From NCBI GenBank assembly GCA_012518325.1, contig JAAYSR010000227.1, positions 1-11,445 on the forward strand: a stretch of DNA of 11,445 nucleotides. The letters are read 5' to 3'. A program made the position numbers and the translations under genes. Below are positions 6,929 through 11,445 of the stretch, one piece after another. Source of the stretch: Bacillota bacterium (lineage in GTDB: Bacteria > Bacillota > Limnochordia > Darwinibacteriales > Darwinibacteriaceae). Below the pieces are notes generated by a model, which did no database searches, was not told the origin of the DNA, and saw nothing but the letters and a program-made list of their open reading frames with translations. How positions within the stretch are numbered: position 1 is the stretch's first letter; each line of letters opens with the position of its first letter.

Positions 6929-7210
6929 CTAGTTGTGAAAGTGTGGGTAGCTCTGGTCTGCATACTGCTGCTGGCGATCAGTTGAAAGATGGTTCAGGAG
7001 AATATTATAGTGTCTCTGATGCATCTGACAGAGCTGTTCTGCCTGATATTTCACCTGATTGTCCGAGCATTGGGAAGCAAAGCTGTGGGCCTTCTTGGCG
7101 GCCAGGAGCTCCCAGGAGAGAGCATCGGTCAAGTAAGCGTCATCCTTAGTAGACAAGATGGGTGGAGGCTGACTCCTTCTCTGCTGCTGTGCGGGTTGAT
7201 TCCGATACAT
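6929..7210 (-). CDS. Small spore coat protein, first gene of the coat operon
   Basis: A 93-residue protein of the kind commonly found next to CotF-type genes in clostridia. Seen: a Gln/Arg/Pro-rich head (residues 1-20), then a helical segment with LSTKDDAYLTDALSWELLAA and a His-rich region around QMHQRHYNILLNHL, ending in PHFHN. It resembles the helical half of CotF-like proteins but is shorter. Start: ATG 7210 lies 6 nt after AGGAGG on the minus strand; an in-frame start 18 nt upstream overlaps this site and is rejected. Expression late in sporulation is expected from the family, but I could not identify a convincing sporulation-sigma promoter upstream. Confidence 0.72.
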   Translation of the reverse strand: MYRNQPAQQQRRSQPPPILSTKDDAYLTDALSWELLAAKKAHSFASQCSDNQVKYQAEQLCQMHQRHYNILLNHLSTDRQQQYADQSYPHFHN

Positions 7211-7394
7211 TGCAAACCTCCTTCGCAAAACTTTTCTCTACTTAGACTGCCCTTCTTTACTGCAATTAAACTCAAAAAAACACATTTTGGTCAGAAGGAG
7301 ATTTATCTGAAGAAGAGAATAATACCTAGCGGCTAACTTATAAATATGCTATGCTGGTATTGGTGATGCTAATATCAAGGAGGTACAAAAGGAT
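7211..7394. other. Divergent intergenic region, no clear promoter seen
   Basis: This 184-nt AT-richer gap must hold promoters for both the coat operon (minus) and the DUF438 gene (plus). It contains a T-run/A-run and the tandem ATGCTATGCT near 7347-7355, but no -35/-10 pair with good spacing. The imperfect inverted repeat TATTGG-N5-CTAATA near 7358-7374 is just upstream of the plus-strand ribosome binding site. Confidence 0.4.
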
Positions 7395-8633
7395 ATGAGT
7401 GAATTGATTGACAACCGCAAACACAGACAGGAGACGCTGAAAGGGATTATTCGCGATCTCCATGCCGGAGCAGAAGTAGAGGACGTTAAAGAAAGATTCG
7501 GCGAGCTACTGGATCAGGTAGGAGCAGCAGAAATTGCCGATATTGAACAGACCCTGATCAACGAAGGTCTGCCCGTGGAAGAGGTGCAAAGGCTCTGCGA
7601 TGTCCATGTGGCAGTCTTCAAGGAGTCCCTGGACAAGCAACTCGACGCTGTTGTCGCGAAAACTGAGCAGATGAGCCATGTAGCCGGCGCCCTGGACCCG
7701 CTGAAGGAAGAAAACAGGAACATAACCAGACTGGTAAAAGAGACTCAGGAAATCCTGGCTAAAATCAGTGAAGCAACGGGCTCAGACATTGAGTCCCTGA
7801 TAGCCGAGTGGCGTGATAAACATAATGAACTGCTTAAAGTTGATCAGCATTACTCCAAGAAAGAAAACATTCTGTTCCCTTATCTGGAACGCTACGGCAT
7901 CAGCGGACCATCCTCGGTGATGTGGGGAACCCACGACGAGATTAGGGCCCAGCTGAAGGAAGTAACTCAGGTGATTAACAATGCGGAAGGAAAGCCTGGA
8001 GGTCCCCAGCTGGCTGCTGAAATCGGCAACCTGGCTCTGCCTGCCCTCAACGCAATCTCAGAGATGGTTTACAAGGAAGAAAACATCCTGTTCCCTCTGT
8101 GCATGGAAACCTTTACTGAGGACGAATGGAAGGAAATTACGCTGCAGCTAGACGATCCCATGGCCACCACTTATCGGAAACGGGATACGCTTGCTTCGGC
8201 TGCCCTGTCGGGGATCGGCTTGCAGGGAGTTGACCTGGATGTGGGAGTACTGACTCCGGAGCAAATCAACCTGGTCTTGACCCATTTGCCAATCGACATC
8301 ACATTTGTCAATGAGAAGGACGAAGTGGCCTACTTTTCCCTGGGCAAAGAACGTTTCTTTGAACGGACCAGGGCAGTAATCGGGCGTAAGGTGCAGTTCT
8401 GCCATCCGCCTTCAAGCATGGGTGTTGTAGAGCAAATCCTGCAGGACTTTAAGAGCGGTCGCAAGGATTCTGCAGAGTTCTGGATCAACGCTAAAGGAAC
8501 GATGCTTCATATCCGCTACTTCGCTGTACGGGACAAAGAGGGAACTTACAGGGGCACTCTGGAAGTGACACAGAATATTACTGAGATCCAAAAACTCACC
8601 GGTGAGAAGCGGATCTATGATTATGAGCAATAG
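7395..8633 (+). CDS. DUF438 / hemerythrin-like / PAS domain protein
   Basis: A 412-residue soluble protein with three modules: an N-terminal DUF438 domain (about 1-85), a hemerythrin HHE-like four-helix region (about 135-240), and a C-terminal PAS domain (about 275-395). Possible metal ligands seen in the HHE region are His143, His152 and Glu157 (HYSKKENILFP), His180 (GTHDE) and Glu228/Glu229 (YKEENILFP). Hemerythrin domains bind a non-heme di-iron centre and oxygen or nitric oxide; PAS domains sense redox, ligands or gases. The protein has no output domain (no kinase, cyclase or DNA-binding segment), so its role as a sensor or oxygen/NO scavenger is inference. Start: ATG 7395, with AGGAGG 11 nt upstream. 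It stands alone and ends in a hairpin terminator. Confidence 0.88.
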   Translation: MSELIDNRKHRQETLKGIIRDLHAGAEVEDVKERFGELLDQVGAAEIADIEQTLINEGLPVEEVQRLCDVHVAVFKESLDKQLDAVVAKTEQMSHVAGALDPLKEENRNITRLVKETQEILAKISEATGSDIESLIAEWRDKHNELLKVDQHYSKKENILFPYLERYGISGPSSVMWGTHDEIRAQLKEVTQVINNAEGKPGGPQLAAEIGNLALPALNAISEMVYKEENILFPLCMETFTEDEWKEITLQLDDPMATTYRKRDTLASAALSGIGLQGVDLDVGVLTPEQINLVLTHLPIDITFVNEKDEVAYFSLGKERFFERTRAVIGRKVQFCHPPSSMGVVEQILQDFKSGRKDSAEFWINAKGTMLHIRYFAVRDKEGTYRGTLEVTQNITEIQKLTGEKRIYDYEQ

Positions 8634-8646
8634 AGGTGGACAAAAG

Positions 8647-8682
8647 ATCTCTCCTGGTTCGTCCTGCGCGAACAGGAGGGAT
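8647..8682 (+). terminator. Hairpin terminator after the DUF438 gene
   Basis: The left arm 8647-8661 pairs with 8669-8682 (about 14 bp, one bulged G and one U-G pair) around a 7-nt loop. The tail TTTCCCTTTCTT is T-rich but interrupted, so termination may be incomplete. Confidence 0.65.
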
Positions 8683-8748
8683 TTCCCTTTCTTGGGAGAA
8701 ACCTTTATCAGAGTCTCCTAGGAAGGACTGAGGAAGATTTCCGATCGT

Positions 8749-9414
8749 TTGGTCTTCTTTGATGTGGAAACAACTGGTCTGGACGGCTATCGCGACCGGA
8801 TCATTGAGATTTTTATGCTCTCCCTGAGCAAACGCGGTGAGGTTGAGGAGTATGGAACGCTGATCAATCCCGAGCGGCCCCTGCCTGAAAAGATAACTGA
8901 AATCACAGGCCTAAGAGACAGCGATCTCGCCCATGCCCCTGCCGAAAGGGAAGTTGCGGCAGAAATCAGGGAGTTCGTGGGCCATGCAACCCCGGTAGCC
9001 CACAATCTCTCCTTTGATCTGCGGTTCCTGAACTCTATGTTCAAACGCAACAACCTGCTGGAGCTGGTGTCGGGAGGCATTGATACTCTGTCCATCAGCC
9101 GTGCCTTGTTCCCAAAACTGTGCATTTATCCACAGGGGGGCGGCAGTCATCGTCTGAGCAATCTCATGTATCACTTCGGGCTGCAGGATTCTTATGCCAA
9201 TTCCCACAGGGCAAAGGATGATGTGATGCTGCTGGTGGAGGTTTTTCGCTGCCTTCAGGATTATGCCTCAGGAAAAAGCGGCATTTCCTTCCCAGAAGCA
9301 GCTATCCAGGGCTGTCCTGCCTGCGGTTCTGCTATGTATGTAGAATATCAGGATGGTCAGACTATTCTATCCTGCAAAAAGCAACCATCCTGCGCAGCGA
9401 AGTTAGTAGTTTAG
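8749..9414 (+). CDS. DnaQ-like DEDDh 3'-5' exonuclease with C-terminal zinc-finger-like tail
   Basis: The family removes nucleotides from 3' ends of DNA or RNA with two metal ions. Seen, numbered from TTG 8749: ExoI DVETTG (Asp5, Glu7), ExoII HNLSFD (Asp90), ExoIII HRAKDD (His153, Asp158), the full DEDDh set. After the nuclease fold comes C-X2-C-X16-C-X5-C (Cys189, 192, 209, 215), arranged like a zinc ribbon or topoisomerase-type zinc finger, likely a nucleic-acid-binding tail. It is not a polymerase subunit fusion, and no polymerase or helicase gene is adjacent. Start is uncertain: TTG 8749 gives a very short lead before the ExoI strand; CTG 8728 and ATT 8737 are in frame, and ATT 8737 is 9 nt after AGGAAGGA. 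A stop at 8719 limits the gene upstream. The thioredoxin promoter begins 3 nt after its stop. Confidence 0.9.
   Translation: MVFFDVETTGLDGYRDRIIEIFMLSLSKRGEVEEYGTLINPERPLPEKITEITGLRDSDLAHAPAEREVAAEIREFVGHATPVAHNLSFDLRFLNSMFKRNNLLELVSGGIDTLSISRALFPKLCIYPQGGGSHRLSNLMYHFGLQDSYANSHRAKDDVMLLVEVFRCLQDYASGKSGISFPEAAIQGCPACGSAMYVEYQDGQTILSCKKQPSCAAKLVV
9126..9134 (+). promoter_or_regulatory. DnaA-box 9-mer inside the exonuclease gene
   Basis: An exact TTATCCACA lies within coding sequence (part of I-Y-P-Q codons). It is the third perfect copy in the window. Coding constraint could explain it, so function is doubtful. Confidence 0.25.
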
Positions 9415-9417
9415 GTG

Positions 9418-9446
9418 TTGACAGATACCCCCAGGGGGTATATAAT
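9418..9446 (+). promoter_or_regulatory. Consensus sigma-A promoter of the thioredoxin gene
   Basis: -35 TTGACA (9418-9423) and -10 TATAAT (9441-9446), both perfect consensus, are separated by exactly 17 nt. Transcription would start near 9453, giving a leader of about 28 nt with AAGGAGG before ATG 9481. The spacer is almost wholly occupied by a G/C-tract palindrome, so a promoter this strong is probably held off by a repressor. Confidence 0.93.
9425..9441. promoter_or_regulatory. CsoR/CstR-type palindromic operator
   Basis: ATACCCCCAGGGGGTAT is a perfect palindrome of 8-nt arms about a single central base. A C-tract followed by a G-tract bounded by TA is the known style of operator for the CsoR/CstR/FrmR/RcnR repressor family (copper, persulfide, formaldehyde, nickel). 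It fills the promoter spacer and takes the first base of the -10 box. Which ligand applies cannot be read from the site; persulfide is attractive because the target is thioredoxin. Confidence 0.72.
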
Positions 9447-9480
9447 CTACTTGGATAAAGAACGAAGGAGGCTGTTACCT

Positions 9481-9801
9481 ATGCCAATGAAAGTCACTGA
9501 TCAAAATTTTAAGAGTGAAATCTTAGACTATAAGGGTGTTGCTTTCGTAGATTTCTGGGCTGACTGGTGCGGGCCATGCCGCATGATTGCTCCCGCCATC
9601 GAGGCCCTGGCCAAGGACTATGAAGGCAAGGCAAGAATTGCTAAGCTCGATGTAGACGCAAATCAGGCCACTGCAGCCCAATATGAAATTCTCAGCATTC
9701 CCACCATGATCATCTTCAAGGATGGCGAGCCCGTTGACCGTCTGGTTGGGGTAATGCCCAAGGAGATGCTGGCCCAGAGGCTTGACAAGTGGATCGCTTG
9801 A
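9481..9801 (+). CDS. trxA: Thioredoxin
   Basis: Small cytosolic thiol-disulfide oxidoreductase that reduces protein disulfides (and persulfides in some pathways), normally recharged by thioredoxin reductase. Seen in 106 residues: active site WCGPC (29-33), preceded by FVDFWAD with the buried Asp, and the cis-proline loop SIPT (Pro74). Length and composition are standard. Start: ATG 9481 lies 9 nt after AAGGAGG; the in-frame codons further upstream cover the promoter and are not coding; ATG 9487 is a less likely alternative. It has its own strong promoter with an embedded palindrome, so it is probably an inducible thioredoxin. Its stop codon overlaps the -35 box of the following initiator tRNA, and no terminator separates them. 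No thioredoxin reductase gene is in the window. Confidence 0.97.
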   Translation: MPMKVTDQNFKSEILDYKGVAFVDFWADWCGPCRMIAPAIEALAKDYEGKARIAKLDVDANQATAAQYEILSIPTMIIFKDGEPVDRLVGVMPKEMLAQRLDKWIA

Positions 9802-9826
9802 CAAATGCGCTAATCTAAGGTACAAT
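9798..9826 (+). promoter_or_regulatory. Sigma-A promoter of initiator tRNA-fMet
   Basis: -35 TTGACA (9798-9803, perfect) and -10 TACAAT (9821-9826) are 17 nt apart; the -10 box ends 12 nt before the tRNA. The -35 overlaps the thioredoxin stop codon. Confidence 0.87.
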
Positions 9827-9838
9827 TACAATTAGTGA

Positions 9839-9915
<77 letters not shown>

Positions 9916-9927
9916 ATGAAATTTAGG

Positions 9928-9953
9928 AGACCGGTCTAGAACCGGTCTTTTCT
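9928..9953 (+). terminator. Intrinsic terminator after tRNA-fMet
   Basis: AGACCGGT (9928-9935), loop CTAGA, ACCGGTCT (9941-9948), then TTTCTGT. The 8-bp perfect stem ends in a short, interrupted T-run, so some read-through into the Nudix gene is plausible. Confidence 0.78.
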
Positions 9954-9983
9954 GTGGAAACGATACATTTGGAGGTCATAAAA

Positions 9984-10409
9984 ATGCCATTGCCTGTAAT
10001 GGCTGCAATCATTCAAAGGGGCAATGAAGTGTTGCTTTGTCAGCGCAAAGAAGGTGCCCTGGCGGGAAAGTGGGAGTTCCCGGGCGGAAAAATCGAAAAC
10101 GGTGAGACGCCGGAAGAATGTCTAGTACGGGAAATCCAGGAAGAGCTTGGGATTACCATTGAGGTGCAGGACATTTTCCAGGCCGTCCATTGCCATTACG
10201 ACCATGGGGATTTCCTGGTCATAGGCTATCTGGCTGCCCATGTGGCAGGCGAAATCACCCTGAGGGTTCATTCCGCCTGCGCCTGGGTAGACCGCAGTGA
10301 GCTCGGTAATTACGATTTGGCTGCGGCCAACATTCCCATTGCCGAGCGTCTAAAAGAAAATAGCGATGCCGCCAGGTCCAGCATGGGTTCCGACAGTAGG
10401 GCCGATTAG
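9984..10409 (+). CDS. Nudix hydrolase, MutT-like
   Basis: Nudix enzymes cleave nucleoside diphosphates linked to another group; the MutT type removes oxidised dGTP. Seen in 141 residues: the complete Nudix box, Gly35 through Ile57, with GX5E and REIQEELGI, preceded by LLCQRKEGALAGKWEFPGG, the usual MutT/CTP-pyrophosphohydrolase-like context. The late WVDRSEL and the following residues resemble the end of MutT proteins. Start: ATG 9984, 8 nt after GGAGG; upstream in-frame ATG 9954 has no good site. No promoter of its own was found; it begins 31 nt after the tRNA-fMet terminator and may depend on read-through. The last 60 nt overlap the 3' end of the opposite-strand DegV gene. Substrate is uncertain. 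Confidence 0.92.
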   Translation: MPLPVMAAIIQRGNEVLLCQRKEGALAGKWEFPGGKIENGETPEECLVREIQEELGITIEVQDIFQAVHCHYDHGDFLVIGYLAAHVAGEITLRVHSACAWVDRSELGNYDLAAANIPIAERLKENSDAARSSMGSDSRAD

Positions 10410-11192
10410 TCCTTCTACTATCTCTGCCGGGGCAAGTTCGGCATGTACCAGCTTCTTGAGTTCGGGTACAGTATCAGCGCCCCAGGTGTGGACAATGGCA
10501 ACACGTTTTTGCGAGAAATCAACCTGATGCTCTTTAGCCCTGCTAACCATGGTTTGCAGGGCTTTTTTCGTGGAACGGACCTTTTCGGCAACTTCGATGG
10601 TTCCTTCCCGCGTAATCTGCAGAATGGGCTTTACGTTCAGCACCGATCCCACAAAACCCTGTGTCTTGGTGAGGCGGCCGCCTTTCACGAGATGGGTGAG
10701 GGAATCGATGGTGAAATAGGCACCGGATTCTGCCCGCTGTTCCTCTAAGCGCTGCAGGATTTCTGCTATGCTATGTCCTGCCTGGATCATCTCGCCGGCA
10801 GTGATCAGCAGCAGCGTCTCACCGATAGAGGCGGATTTGGAATCAAAGACATGAATCTTGTCAGCTCCCAACAGGTCTTTGGCCAACACCGCGCTTTGCA
10901 GCGTCCCGCTCAGTTTGATGGATAAGCCGATGTAGAGAATTGTATATCCCTGTTCTACAAAGGGACGGAATGCTTCCACAAAATCATTGGGGGCAGCCTG
11001 GTTGGTGGAAGGGAGCTCCTTAGAATCCTGCAGTTTTTCCCAAAATTCAGCATGGGACAGGGTCAGTCCGTCTTTGTATTCAATGTCCCCGAAAATGACA
11101 CTCAGGGGTACAACTTCGATGTCATAGCGCTCGCGATAGATCTTGGGCAGATCTGCAGCACTGTCAGTAAAGAGTTTTATCTTATCAGCCAT
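10350..11192 (-). CDS. DegV family protein (FakB-like fatty-acid-binding)
   Basis: DegV proteins bind a single fatty acid; those studied as FakB present it to the kinase FakA so that exogenous fatty acids become acyl phosphates for phospholipid synthesis. Seen in 280 residues: the N-terminal strand-loop FTDSAADLP, the conserved LPSTNQAAPNDF stretch, GLSIKLSGTLQSA in the lipid-pocket region, and THLVKGGRLTKTQGFVGS followed by LNVKPIL. Length is normal. Start: ATG 11192 is 9 nt after AGGAGG; a TTG nine bases further upstream touches that site and is rejected. No fakA-type kinase is nearby, which is common since DegV genes are often scattered. Its end overlaps the Nudix gene tail-to-tail by 60 nt. 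Confidence 0.94.
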   Translation of the reverse strand: MADKIKLFTDSAADLPKIYRERYDIEVVPLSVIFGDIEYKDGLTLSHAEFWEKLQDSKELPSTNQAAPNDFVEAFRPFVEQGYTILYIGLSIKLSGTLQSAVLAKDLLGADKIHVFDSKSASIGETLLLITAGEMIQAGHSIAEILQRLEEQRAESGAYFTIDSLTHLVKGGRLTKTQGFVGSVLNVKPILQITREGTIEVAEKVRSTKKALQTMVSRAKEHQVDFSQKRVAIVHTWGADTVPELKKLVHAELAPAEIVEGLIGPTVGTHAGPGGIAIFF

Positions 11193-11327
11193 TCTTTTCA
11201 ACCTCCTAGGTTTGCTTCCATACTTTTCGGCATCAGCGGCGTCATCCCTTCAGACCTGTCTTATGACCTGGTGCTAAGGAAATCAAGAAGCACGTCACAC
11301 TGTGCTATATGTATATGTTGGCTCGAA

Positions 11328-11356
11328 TTGACTTTCCCTTGCAGCCTGAGTATAAT
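11328..11356 (+). promoter_or_regulatory. Sigma-A promoter driving the T-box leader
   Basis: -35 TTGACT (11328-11333) and -10 TATAAT (11351-11356) with a 17-nt spacer. Transcription would begin near 11363, a few bases before the leader described next. It diverges from the DegV gene. Confidence 0.85.
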
Positions 11357-11362
11357 TAAGCA

Positions 11363-11445
11363 AAAGGGGAAAGACTGGGAAAAGAGATAGTACCTTCGCC
11401 GCTCTGGCCTAGAGAGTCGATAGTTTGGTGGAATATCGAAGCAGA
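11363..11445 (+). ncRNA. T-box riboswitch leader, 5' part (truncated by window end)
   Basis: T-box leaders sense uncharged tRNA and control aminoacyl-tRNA synthetase, amino-acid synthesis or transport genes in Bacillota. Seen: AGTA (11389-11392) as in the S-turn on the 5' side of stem I, then AGAGAG (11411-11416), then a distal stem TCGATA (11417-11422) with TATCGA (11434-11439) closing loop GTTTGGTGGAA, which carries the conserved GGTG. This order and spacing match stem I of known T-boxes. The specifier codon, the antiterminator with TGGN and the regulated gene all lie beyond the window, so the amino acid cannot be given. Confidence 0.85.

Noticed and set aside
6989..7336. 115-codon plus-strand open frame across the coat genes and the intergenic gap
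   Set aside because: Opposite a supported coat gene and without a ribosome binding site or family match.
7355..7370. Sigma-54-like -24/-12 spacing (GG-N10-GC) upstream of the DUF438 gene
   Set aside because: Transcription would start inside the ribosome binding site at 7377-7383, leaving no leader; the match is also partial.
7335..7375. CATAGCAT and CATATTTA on the minus strand as sporulation-sigma -10 boxes for the coat operon
   Set aside because: No -35 element at the right distance, and the leader would be about 130 nt; not enough to call.
11202..11327. Possible DegV promoter (TTGATT, 17 nt, TAAGAC on the minus strand) and the short stem AGCAC/GTGCT
   Set aside because: The -10 is poor and the stem is only 5 bp, so neither is supported.

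Overview
The window looks like chromosomal DNA of an anaerobic, endospore-forming member of the Bacillota (Firmicutes), probably class Clostridia. Grounds: a pair of CotF-type spore coat genes, the start of a T-box riboswitch, a DUF2600/YtpB-type terpene synthase, a DUF438-hemerythrin-PAS protein, a PduL-type phosphotransacylase, strong AGGAGG ribosome binding sites, and tRNA genes with encoded CCA. G+C looks moderate, around half by eye. The genus cannot be named from the sequence alone. No insertion sequence, prophage or CRISPR array is visible; this is ordinary core-type chromosome with several well-resolved regulatory sites.

Layout. 1-1549: ABC-F ATPase, missing only its first few codons. 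1550-1644: a short but highly structured gap with two perfect DnaA-box 9-mers in inverted orientation, flanked by an 11-bp direct repeat. 1645-2529 (+): trans-polyprenyl diphosphate synthase, whose stop codon directly abuts that of the convergent DUF2600 terpene synthase (3555-2530, -). 3735-3660 (-): tRNA-Trp with promoter and terminator. 3851-6432 (+): pduL then tkt, ending in a perfect 15-bp hairpin. 7210-6495 (-): two small spore coat genes. 7395-8633 (+): DUF438/hemerythrin/PAS protein with its own hairpin terminator. 8749-9414 (+): DEDDh exonuclease with a C-terminal four-cysteine tail. 9418-9801 (+): thioredoxin behind a consensus sigma-A promoter whose spacer carries a perfect G/C-tract palindrome of CsoR/CstR type. 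9839-9915 (+): initiator tRNA-fMet with its own promoter and terminator. 9984-10409 (+): Nudix hydrolase, overlapping tail-to-tail with a DegV protein (11192-10350, -). 11328-11445 (+): sigma-A promoter and the 5' half of a T-box stem I, cut by the window edge.

How the genes work together. The polyprenyl synthase and the DUF2600 enzyme form a plausible C35 (or similar long-chain) terpene module: one makes the prenyl diphosphate, the other could convert it to a hydrocarbon. PduL and transketolase form a two-gene carbon-metabolism operon linking acyl-CoA/acyl-phosphate exchange with pentose phosphate sugars, without any microcompartment genes. Thioredoxin, fMet tRNA and the Nudix enzyme lie in series, so induction of the thioredoxin promoter could read into the tRNA and, past its terminator, into the Nudix gene.

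Most noteworthy: the promoter-embedded palindrome in front of thioredoxin, the nested DnaA-box/direct-repeat element before the polyprenyl synthase and the likely non-canonical start codon inside it, the prenyl synthase/DUF2600 pairing, and the truncated T-box.
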